Assembly (NCBI GenBank): GCA_032622095.1
Contig: CP136062.1
Coordinates: forward strand, 3,348,001-3,412,000
Length of the DNA stretch: 64,000 nt
Direction of reading: 5' to 3'
DNA from: Siphonodentalium dalli
Lineage: Eukaryota > Mollusca > Scaphopoda > Gadilida > Siphonodentaliidae
Below are positions 11,813 through 22,136 of this stretch, piece after piece. The notes under the pieces were generated by a model. The model was not told the DNA's origin and did no database searches. It saw nothing but the letters and a program-made list of their open reading frames with translations. The position numbers were made by a program, and so were the translations under genes. Each line of letters begins with the position of its first letter. The first letter of the stretch is position 1.

Positions 11813-12778
11813 ACAAAATCAGTAGTCGATTTCAGTTTACTGTCTCAAATACGACTGATGACTGAATCACTGTTGTAAAAGCCATTTTTCACATAAAAAT
11901 TTTGTTGGAAAATTTGTTGGGGTGTAACAACAAAGTTATTTATTTCAAAATTAATGCTACATCCGGGCCATCGTGTGGCTTCAACGAGCATCAGAGACGT
12001 GGCGATATGGGTTTGGGGTGTCTCACCCCCAGTTTTGGTAAACAAACAGTTGGAAATTTCATACCTGACACAACATTAGTTGGAAATTTTACACCACGTA
12101 TAGGTTGAGATAGTTCTCATTTAATTTCCAATATGTTTTAGACCACGGTTGAATTTGACCAACAGCAAATGTTTCTACTTTTGGTCAAAGTTCGGTCTGA
12201 AATGGTCATCTTCTTGGTGAGCGAATCTTTTGGTTCAGCATCAGCTCGGGACACCATAACTGTAACGTTGTCCTCGTTTACAGTAATTCGGCAACCCTGC
12301 TCATGACAAAGCTCGGGAATGATTGAAAATTATTGTACTGTGGTTGTTTTTTTGTTGTTTTATTTCGATGTTTTTATTTTGATGTTTCCTTTTGGCGTGC
12401 CGAACAGCTTTGCCAAATGTATTTCACTCGTATTCACAGCAACAGCATTTGAACACCGTTGGATAGCTTTCGGGCTGAAATGAGAAACAATGTGGCGTTT
12501 ACTCATTATGCATACCTCGTTAGGAACAATTTATTGTGTCAATAAGCGCCCATAATGTTTGTATTGCAAATATTAGGACATATGCTGCAGTACACGTGGT
12601 AATTAACTATACTCACATACTGCTGTACACTTCCCAGAATACTGCCGTACCCCAACATGCTAGAAAAAGCTAGATTATTAGTGACAAGTGTCGCCAAAGT
12701 GGCAACATGTTATATACGTATAGAACCGCTAGAGCAGTGGGAAAATAAACCACGCGCAAAACGTGCGTAAATATCAGT
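11813..12778. other. Intron sequence, possible coding relic on the - strand
   Basis: On the - strand, about 12337 to 12130 is open for some 66 codons without an early ATG and reads protein-like (for example ELCHEQGCRITVNEDN). No family is recognised. A stem-loop ('ttggtcaaagttcggtctga' and inverse) lies at about 12139-12205. Otherwise nothing is seen. Confidence 0.3.
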
Positions 12779-13950
12779 TACTAGCAGGGTTACCCGGCGT
12801 TGCTCAGGTTAATGTATGCTGTGGATATTTGTTGGGAATAGAGAATGCTCTTGCTTAAAGTGTTATACGTTTTCTCATAAATTGTATATTCAAATAGCAT
12901 CACAAAACATGATTATTACAGTCATGGAATATAAGTAGTGGCTCACCTTGTCAATTGTCATTCTGTTTATCGCGATTAATCCGTTCCACCAATAATGAAG
13001 TATTTATTTATTTACAACTGTGTATACATTAGACGTTATAATATGATACATGGACATCATAAACACATTAGTTCGATAAAATATGATAATTGGGCTTTAC
13101 ATATTGAGATGTATCAATCAATCTAGTGGGTTGGACTAAGATCTCGAGGACACCTGGCTATCATATCTCCATGAAGATACAGATGTTTCAAAGAAGTTTC
13201 CAGGTGCTCCTCTGTTCATGGTGCTATATATTGGCTAAATATTCTTAGTTTAAACGAAATGTTGCTTCACACATATATCAGCTACATGTGCCAGGCACAG
13301 AGCGAGATTTTGAGTTGTTTATGTCAGTCGATGAGTCTGTTCTAAAACCCTTGTCAGATGTCAGTATTGGTAGGATCCTGAAAAGTATTGTATATCAGAA
13401 GAAACTATATTTGACTGCACAATGTGACCACTATTTTTGAACAGGCCTTCCATATCTCTTGACAAATTGTAACTTTTTGTGGAAACTCTATTGAATGGAA
13501 CAGACTAAATTGTGTTATTATATATATTCAATCCTCTGACGGTTCGAATATATGTATCTCTTCAATAGAATGATAAATATACGTTTAATGCTTCTTCTAG
13601 TTATCTCTTTTTTCTAGCTCATTGTGTGAATGCCTTGATTGCCATTCCCATATAAATATGACTGTTAAGAAGATATAATTTTTCAAGTGACTTATGTGGG
13701 TCACCATATGTCAGGATTGTGAAATGTGAACGCCCAACTACTTAAAATGATATGGAGATGGCCTGGTGACTGTATATAACTTATAAGAGGATATCGGCGA
13801 ATAGCAATCTTATCAATGATAGTGCATATCCGCTCGCCATCCGTGACGCAAACGACACCAAATGTGATTTAATTCATGGTATATCATTAGAGAAAAACGT
13901 GTATGAATTTGGTGGAATTTGGTTTATTAAATCAATTGTTGATGCAACGC
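12779..13950. mobile_element. Decayed repeat element
   Basis: Opens with 'tactagcagggttacccggc', the same style of start as the element at 9811. Near 13888-13930 it contains 'gaaaaacgtgtatgaatttg', related to the tandem units at 31132-32640. The boundaries are guesses and no protein is seen. Confidence 0.35.
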
Positions 13951-14520
13951 TGACTCGAACAACGCCATAATATGATCGTACGTGACACGTAATGGAGCAA
14001 CCACCAAGTTGATCATTAAGTTCAATATTACAATAATTATAGGATGTTCCGTACAGGGTACTACATGTGCTACACAACTCGGAGAAATGTCTGTGTCATC
14101 ACACTAAAATTCCATGTTAGAACTTAGATTGATATATTCGTAATGGTATATAGTCACCAATATCCGGGTTACTACCGTAGTACCTGACATTGCCCATCTA
14201 GTGAACATAGCATTAAAATCATGGTTATGATAAGTCCAAACATATGACTGAAGTTCCAATATAAGATAATAATAGCAGAGAACCTGGTGTTAATTGAGCT
14301 GTGGTGGGGTCTCAAGCATATCTACCCATGCACGTCCGAACAAAATTAGCTTGAGGATGGAAGTGAACCACAGTTCTAACATGGTATTTTATTGTGATGA
14401 CACAGACATTTCTCCAAGTGGTGTAGCAGATGTAGTACCCAGTATGTATATATACATATATATATATATACCATAGCAGAAGTTTCCTTAGAATTAATGG
14501 ATGGAAATGGAATGCACTTT
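13951..14520. repeat. Dispersed repeat and AT microsatellite
   Basis: 14275-14430 contains 'ggggtctcaagcatatctac', shared with about 44463-44560, and 'agcttgagg.tgga', shared with about 44820. A TA-rich microsatellite lies at 14447-14473. The rest is unremarkable. Confidence 0.5.
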
Positions 14521-14740
14521 AATATTTGAGTCGGCCATAGATTACCTTAGCTGAAGGCAATCAATGCAATACATGTAAACTATGTAGAAAACGAAATTAT
14601 TGAATGAAGTTTTTGGAATATGATGCGTCACTTCAATATTTGAGTCGGACATAGATTACCTTAGCTAAAGACAATCAATGCAATAAGCGATGCAGAAACG
14701 GAAATTATTGAATGAAGTGTAATGAATATGAAGCGTCATT
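14521..14740. repeat. Two-copy tandem repeat, period 114 bp
   Basis: 'aatatttgagtcgg' occurs at 14521 and 14635, each followed by 'catagattaccttagct' and 'attattgaatgaagt'. A weaker third copy may continue to about 14890. Confidence 0.7.
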
Positions 14741-15094
14741 TGAATGAAATATCCATCGGGAGGAAGAGAAATGTCACTTTAATAATTAACAATAATATAC
14801 ATGTAGAATTATAGGGTATCCCCATTGCAGACGATCAATGCAATGAGCAGTGTAGAAATGGAAAAATGTTGCCTGAATGAATAGATGTGTGAACATAAAG
14901 TCTCACTTTAAGGAAATGCTGAGATGATAGAATCAACGATGAATTTGCAATTGGTTTACATGTATATGCAGCTGAAAATCTGAATTGACTGAAATGTAAT
15001 TATGAAAGTGTCAAAGACACTGTATCTCAACTTGGAAAGGGAATACATGTAATTTCATGTGTTACAGTCAATGGAGCGATTAGGAATGTGGAAA

Positions 15095-16482
15095 GTTGAA
15101 AGGCCTAGTTATGCAAAGATTAAAATCCAAGATGGCCACGACAGCCATGTTTTTTGCCAATTAACCCCAAAAAAAGACTCCTTCCTATTTATATGTCATT
15201 GTTAATATCCTGCACAAATGTCATGATGATCCGACAAAAAGATACGACCTGTAGCCTATGCCAAAGGATTTAGATGTGTAAAGAGTAAAATACAAGATGG
15301 CTGCTGGCGGCCAGGTTTTATGGTTGAATTCAAAATGAATCGTTTCCCATCTACATGTAATTGTTAACATCCATGACAAATCTCATGATAATCGGATCAT
15401 AGATAAGACTTGTAGCCCTTGCCAAAGGATTTAGTCATGCAAAGAGTAAAATCCAAGATTGCTGCTGGCGGCCATGTTTTTGGCCAAATGCCCCCAAAAT
15501 TACTCCTTTCCCATCTTCGTGTCAATTTTAACATCTATGACAAATTTAGTAATGATCCGACAAAAGATACGACCTGTAGCCCGTGCTAATGGATTGAATT
15601 TTGAAATCCAAGATGACCGCTGGCGGCCATGTTTTTTTTTGGTTAAACAAACCCAAAATGACTCGTTCCCATCGACGTATCAATGTCAACATTCACGACA
15701 AATTTCATAATGATTTGACCAAAGTAAGGACCTGTAGCCTGTGCCAAAGGATTTAGTCATGCAAAGGGTAAAATCCAAGATGGCTGCTGGCAGCCATGTT
15801 TTTTGGCCAAATGATCCCAAAATGACTCATTCCCATCTACATGTAATTATTAACATCCATGACAAATGTCATGATTATCTGACAAAGCTACGACCTGTAG
15901 CCCGTGCCAAAGGATTTAGTCATGCAAAGAGTAAAATCAAATATGGCTGCTGGCAGCGATGTTTGTTGGCCGAACGACCACAAAATGACTCATTCCCATC
16001 TACAATGTCAGTATTAACATCCATGACAAATGTCATGATGATCAGACAAAAGGTACGACATGTAAACCGCGCCAATTGATTTAATTTTGAAATCCAAGAT
16101 GGCCGTCAGCGGCCGTGTTTTTTGGCCGAATGACCCCAAAAAGACTCGTTCCCATCTACATGTCATTGTTAACATCCATGACAAATTTCATGAAGACCCG
16201 ACCAAAGTTACGACCTGTAACCCACGCCAAAGAATTTAGTCATACAAAGAGTAAAATCAAACTTGGCTGCTGCTGGCGGCCATGCTTTTTGGCTGAACAA
16301 CCCCAAAATGACTTGTTTCCCATCTACATGTCAATTTTAACATTCATGACAAATTTCATAAAGATCAGACCAACGGTACGACCTGTAGCCCGTGCCAAAG
16401 GAAATTGTTGACAGACACACGGATGATGGACAACAACCCATGGCAATATCTCAAACTTACAAAGTAAATTGAGCTAGAAAAT
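15095..16482. mobile_element. Element with eight tandem core units of about 160 bp
   Basis: The phrase 'aatccaagatggctgctgg' or a variant recurs at about 15131, 15291, 15451, 15607, 15776, 15939, 16094 and 16256. Each unit also contains 'ggccatgttttttggcc' and 'catctacatgtca', and most contain 'gcaaagagtaaaat'. After the last unit comes a tail ('gacacacggatgatggac...ctcaaacttacaaagtaaa') that also closes the fragment at about 47094-47193. So this looks like one mobile family with a variable tandem core. Related units lie at 35775-35880 and 54525-56970. Confidence 0.8.
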
Positions 16483-16532
16483 TAAAAGATATACCAGTAA
16501 TGAAAAATAGACTAATTCAGCCTCTACTAGTA

Positions 16533-17678
16533 TGGGAGGCCCTTTTCACATTTATTATTCATTTGCGCTTTAGCGCAAATCATTTGCCTTAACCACAAAT
16601 ATGTGTCTAGTTTATTTGCCCTTAAGCGCAGATCATTTGCGCTTAAGCGCAAATACCTAACACTCCCTTACTTCCCTCTGATTGCGAATGATTGAGTCCA
16701 TCTCATTGTATATTATTATGGGCCCATAGTAATAGCCACAATGGCCCCATACATGAGGCCCGCATCCCCACACCCATGGAATACGGAATACCACTTAACA
16801 CAGAGGGTGGAATACGGAATACCAGTTAACAGCCATATGAAATACATAAACATATATGAAAACTTCATTTTTTGGAAGTTCGGCATACGAATACATGTAC
16901 CGGTATTTTTGGAATACCGAATACCTTCCAACGGAGGGACTGGAATACGGCGTGCCTCATAACAGGGCGTGGAATACGGTGTACGAAAAAGGGGGTGGGG
17001 GCCTCATACTAGTCTAGTACATGTACATGTACAGACTCGAGGTTGAAGAAACAAATATTTCCATATGAATATCAGCATCTCTGTCCCTGGTGTCCCAAGG
17101 ATTGGTGCCTCACTCCCAGAGCTCCGGTATATTTTATCAAAGGGACATCTCCTGCACGGATATATACCATTTCCATGGCCATACAAAAGGGAATCAGGGG
17201 TTACCGGTGGCTTGTTTCCTTCATATGGTGCACTTATTGATACCGGGGGTATGAAATAGGGGAAACAACCCCTATTTTCATATTATCAGCATCCCTGTCC
17301 CCAATAATTTGTGTCTTCATGACTCCATCCCAGAGATCTAGTATACTTTATAAATGAGACATACATGTATCCTGCACAGATCTATACCATTTCCATAAAT
17401 TGGGATTACTTCCCTCATACATGTATGGTGGGCTTATGTAGACTATATAGAGTGATGTCTTTAGAACTGTGCCAATTAAAATTAATTCAAGGGGGGGAAT
17501 AAATGAATATTAATTTTGATTTCCGCTTAAGCACAAATGATTAACGCTTAAAGGTAAATATTTGCGCCTAAGCGCAGATTACAGAGGTCATTTCATATAT
17601 ATTAAAATTGCACTTAAGCGCAAATATTTGCGCTTAAGTGTCCCGGTAAATAAATATTGAATGTGAAAAGGGCCTCCA
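16533..17678. mobile_element. Non-autonomous DNA transposon with TTTGCGCTTAAGCGCAAA palindromes
   Basis: The ends are inverted: TGGGAGGCCCTTTTCACATT at 16533 and its near-exact inverse ending at 17678, flanked by TA on both sides (16531-16532, 17679-17680). Just inside each end lie several perfect or near-perfect palindromes of the type TTTGCGCTTAAGCGCAAA, at about 16560-16655 and 17521-17640. The middle holds repeats of 'tggaatacgg' (16780-16990) and a diverged duplication (about 17061-17180 and 17275-17400). No transposase is encoded. Confidence 0.85.
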
Positions 17679-17683
17679 TAAAG

Positions 17684-18096
17684 CCTCAGCTTTTATATAC
17701 CTTTTCTGCATAGTGATTGGAAATTCAATGCGATTGCATTGACTCCCAGTCAGTCAATTTAACTTGAATGCGGTACTTAAAACTGCATTTCATTGATGTT
17801 AGGACCACATTGTAAATGGCCAAGGACTGCGTTGAAGGAAACTTTTATTTTGAGAATATGTACTATTATGTATCCTGTATTGATTACACTTGTATACAGA
17901 CACAGTACTATAATCTGATGTATTAATATACCAAAAACATGATTGTTTCAGCCTTCATGATTGGCTACGGCAATCAGCATTGCCGAAGCAATTTTCTGAA
18001 GCATACTGTTGCCATAGCGGATTGCCGAAGCCAAACAATCTGAATTAAGAGGGCTGTTGTTTAGGGCGTTACTAGTATGGTTTATTAACGACCCGA
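17684..18096. other. Intron sequence without recognised features
   Basis: A small inverted repeat around 'ggcttcggcaatcc...ggcaatcagcattgcc' lies near 17960-18030. Nothing else is seen. Confidence 0.4.
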
Positions 18097-18609
18097 CAGG
18101 AATGATTTGGGGCCTTGTTACATGAGCCGGGGCGACTCGGTTAGCCAGGACAACCCGGTCCGTTGTGCTTTCTCATTAAAATAATGGTATGCTTTACATG
18201 ACCCAGGGACAACTCGGCAAACCGAGTTGTCCCGTCCAGCCTAACCGGGACAACTCGGTTAGCCGGGACAGCTTGGCTGAGTCTGCTCATGTAATAGCGT
18301 AACGTAACATTTGACGTAACGCCATTCGTTGTAACTTGACAAGATGTTAGCCAATAAAGAACTCGCGTCGTGTGAGTGAAGTTTAGTCACAACCCAAGCC
18401 TCTCATTTATGGGGGTGCCAACATTATGGACCAATGTCGTGACGCGCGATTGACAACTAGTTGCGTGAACGTCAACAGAGTTGTCCCGGCTAACCGAGTT
18501 GTCTCGGCTCACATAACAGTGTGACCGAGTTGTCCCGACAGACTGGCTTGTCCCGGCTAACCGAGTTGTCCCAGCGCCTAACAGCCCGAGACAGAGTTAA
18601 TCATTCCTG
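18097..18609. mobile_element. Short inverted-repeat element, GGGACAACTCGG repeats
   Basis: The ends are CAGGAATGATT (18097) and its inverse AATCATTCCTG (to 18609). Inside, the motif 'gggacaactcggttagccgg' and its inverse recur at least eight times, at about 18125-18275 and 18475-18575, so the element can fold on itself. No coding capacity. It is a MITE of unknown superfamily. Confidence 0.75.
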
Positions 18610-19002
18610 GACCGCTGTTAAGAAACCAAGGTGTCAGACAAAATCATGTTATTACTATTATTACTAGTACCACACCGTCCTCGTGTGAGCATGCGTTAAT
18701 GAAAACAAAGCTTCTTTTATAGCATCCGCTTCTGTTCAACTTCACCTTAACATTATGGAATCTTAACGTGCGGGTAAAATAATGTTAATCTACTAGAGAA
18801 CGCCCTCTAGAGTGGTAAAAATGTTAAGTAATAGCGTTAATGTTGGAATCAACAGAAAGATATCTGCATGAATTTGAACGGAATACACATGTATGACTGA
18901 TCTTTAGCAATTTGAAAATAGAAAAAAATCTTTTTCAGTCCTAAATCAAATAATGATTAAATTAATGTTAAGCAAATACCTGTGCAACCTTAGATTAGAG
19001 GG
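18610..19002. other. Intron sequence without recognised features
   Basis: AT-rich, with a repeated 'attactatta' near 18650. Nothing else is seen. Confidence 0.4.
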
Positions 19003-19039
19003 GAAGTCGGTAGCCAAGAGGTAGCGTACTGGTCTCTCA
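19003..19039 (+). mobile_element. tRNA-derived SINE-like sequence, 5' piece
   Basis: 'ggtagccaagaggtagcg' resembles the A box of a tRNA promoter (TRGCNNAGNNGG). The sequence is cut at 19039 by the LTR retrotransposon and resumes at 29259. When the pieces are placed side by side, a B-box-like 'gggcttcacaacc' falls about 30 bp after the A box, the spacing seen in tRNA genes. Confidence 0.6.
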
Positions 19040-19506
19040 TGTCCTATAATCGGCCGTAGATCGTCTCTCCACGTTGGGTAACAGGTCCAGACACAGTTTT
19101 GTAGATACACAATCTTTTATTGTAACATCAAAGAATGCATGGATATATATTTACCACAACAACTTTTACAAGGCTAGCAGTTGAGAACATGCCTGAAGTC
19201 TGTCGCGGGGCCAATCGGTCACTTAGAGAATTACAATCGAAAAGCCACGATCTAAAACAACCCTAGTATTTTATTCCAACTTTCTCCCCAAGTCACATGA
19301 CTGGTCTCTGATACGATATACTCCCAGGCCAGTAGGACTTCTTCCATGTGACATTGATCTGTTTCCAAACATATGATTCGCTATACTTCTGAACCAGTAA
19401 AGCCATGGCCCCACACACTTATTGATTAGTTGGTAATTGGTTCCATTAACATACTCTACACAGACTTCCAGGCAAATATTAACCCCCACAATTCGACTAT
19501 GGTACA
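19040..19506 (-). repeat. 3' LTR of the retrotransposon
   Basis: 467 bp, identical by eye to 28788-29254. On the element's strand it starts TGTACC and ends AGGACA. An AATAAA polyadenylation motif lies at + 19117-19122 (written TTTATT). The 78-codon frame inside it is incidental. Confidence 0.95.
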
Positions 19507-19523
19507 CACCTCCCTTTTTTTCG
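19507..19523 (-). other. Polypurine tract
   Basis: On the element's strand, GAAAAAAAGGGAGGTG abuts the 3' LTR. This is where plus-strand DNA synthesis starts in LTR elements. Confidence 0.8.
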
Positions 19524-22136
19524 AGTTTAATTATTTAAGTAAACTAACAACTCCACCGTTAATTACTCGGTTTCGTTGATTAATTTCATATGAAGATATC
19601 AAATGTCTTCGTTCCACTGTCAGGGTTCATGACTTCCCTTCCAGTATCCAACTACCATAGTGTAATGTTCGGTCAACTCCAACTTCTAAACAAACTGCTT
19701 TACATAACATCAATGTTCTATTATATCGACTATTACAGTTAAGGTGTTCTATTTCACCCTCATCATAACTCATTTAAGTTCTAAACAATTCTACACGTAC
19801 CATACTGAAAAAGACATATGGAATTACGCACTTGACTACAATATGTCATACATGGTGATACATTCAATTCAAAATCAATAATCATCAACAACATCTTTTA
19901 CAAACATCAATACATTTCAAATCATTCAGTTTTCATGAATTCATTATCAACTTCACTTGTTGTTGTCACTTTAATTCGTGACTATTCAATATGTTGTACT
20001 CTTTCTCAGAGACGGAACAATGCCCTCAAAAACAACATACCAATCACATCATGAAAACCTAATCAGTATACCCTGATCATTGACCAACTTATTTGGAAAC
20101 CACCGCGGCTTGAAATACCACAACTTGTCAATATTTTCTAACTTGAACATCGCGCAATCGACCCCTCTCTCTCTCTGGTATCGCAACCCAATTTCTATTT
20201 TGAACAGTCCATATCTGTTCTGTATTTGTCTTACTATCATCTCGGCTATAAGTCCATATACTTGTTACAATTTATATTTCGAACAGTTCAGTATCTGTTA
20301 TGTGTTCCACTTATTATCATCTTGGATATACGACAATTAACTTCTTTGCGTTTCCAATTCTGCTATTATGTTCGTTCAATTCTCATAACCACTTAACCTA
20401 GACTTGTCAAGCTATTTCCAATTACTTACTCTCACTTATGTCTGTGATACATACTTCTATTGTCTTATCTACGCAGATATATTATTCAATTATCTGACAA
20501 ATTTACTTCCATACGAAAACAACTTATCTAGACTTTGCAAACCCATTTACAATTTGCAAACCCATTTACAATCTTACCTACTTATAATATTTTTGTGTTA
20601 TAAATGGCTATTGCCATGGCCTATATATAAGAAGTTAATATTCAATTATATTTGACCCACATTACATTCAATTAATTGCTTCTTATGACAATGTATCTCG
20701 TTTACAATTTTTATCATACACCCAAAACTCATTAATTTATCCTGTTTTTCGTTTCGTTAGGACAGGTCAAGTATTGTTTTTCCCGAATCAGCACGAAATA
20801 CACGGCTTTGGATCGATACACAAAGACGCCTCTCCTAAACGCCTCCTCTACGAGGCTACCCGCTCTCCGTATATCGCTTTGATACACGGATTTCGTGCCC
20901 TGGGAAATTCTCCCTTTTTTTCCAACTTGAATGCCAAAGCATCCAAGTTTAGAATGATAGAATAAGTTGGTTTTATTGCTTTCTCTGAATTGATTTGGGG
21001 ACCTTCCATCCCCTAAATCACACCCATTTTGCTTAACTGTAGCCCTAGGGACTTCACACCATTTCTCGTACACCATAGGAATATACCCCATTTTCCTACA
21101 ATATGTAAATTCTTAACTCAATTTCCCGTTGTATGTTGTGAATTTCAATTTTTATTTCGTGACTTATACTATTCGGTTTCGTAAATTTATCGAAACTTCC
21201 GGTATTATCGAAATCCATTATGTAAATGAACGAAGAGCATTTTTCACCGGCTTTCATTTCACCTTGACTGTTTATTATAGTGTTTCTTCATTGAGCATAC
21301 GGAACACTATTTTTTCCAACTAGTTTAACAGACAATTTGCCTTAAAACCCGTATCACCACTGCTATCGTGATGCGACACTATATATGCCATACAACTATC
21401 ACTGCGTATTACAAAATTATGCAGTGTGTTTAGCGCAATATGAACCTTGCATGTTGGGAATTGCCATTTTTAGTGATTTATACTATTCGGCTTCGTAAAT
21501 TTATCGAAACTTTCGGTATTATCGAAATCCATTATGTAAATGAATGAACAGTACCTTTTCACTAACTTTTGGTTCAATATGCCTTTATTTTAGTGACTCT
21601 TATTGAGCATACTGGTCACTAGTTTTCAATTAATTTAACAGATCATTGAACTCAAACCCAGCATCACACCCTGCTAGTGTGATGCATCGAATAACAACGA
21701 CACGTTTAACAAAACGGTCTTTATTAGATTGGTGGCCTATTTTCATCTGTAAAACTATTTTATTTTTCACAATTTGTATTTTATCACTTGTCGTTGACAC
21801 TGATAACGACTTTTAAGCGTTTTCTACTTAACCCAACTTACTTCAATTCGCTCACGCGTCATTAAGGGATTATATTACCCAGTCTGATCGAGGCCTATAG
21901 AAAAGCAGTAATTGCATTTTTAACACCTCTCATGAAATGACAGTTAACGGCAACTGGGTCCAAATTTGTTTGACAATCGGCTCATTCATAAAGTCGATAT
22001 CTATTGCTCTCTTTAACCACCTTTGTTAAATAAGCATGTCAGACAATGGGCACAATCAGATATAAAATTGGACTTCGTCTCGTCGGGAACTCTGATTGTT
22101 TACTGTCAGATCAGACTGAGTTGTTTTATGGTTAAT
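19524..22136 (-). other. Long 3' non-coding region of the retrotransposon
   Basis: 2.6 kb between the pol stop and the polypurine tract. It holds no long frame; the longest on the element's strand is 119 codons (20732-21091), with no known motif. A diverged tandem duplication with a period of about 314 bp lies at about 21160-21473 and 21474-21690, marked by 'tttatcgaaac' and 'attatcgaaatccattatgt'. It could be a relic of a third gene or a regulatory region; the sequence does not decide. Confidence 0.6.

Noticed and set aside
19003-19039. A functional tRNA gene
   Set aside because: It is split by a 10-kb insertion, and the arms do not form a proper cloverleaf; a SINE head fits better.
19271-19507. 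78-codon frame, present twice (also 29019-29255)
   Set aside because: It lies in the LTRs and starts at their TG end with no ATG of its own; the repetition only reflects the LTR pair.
20732-21091. 119-codon frame as a possible third gene of the retrotransposon
   Set aside because: It has no signal peptide, membrane anchor or known motif, and is short for an envelope gene.
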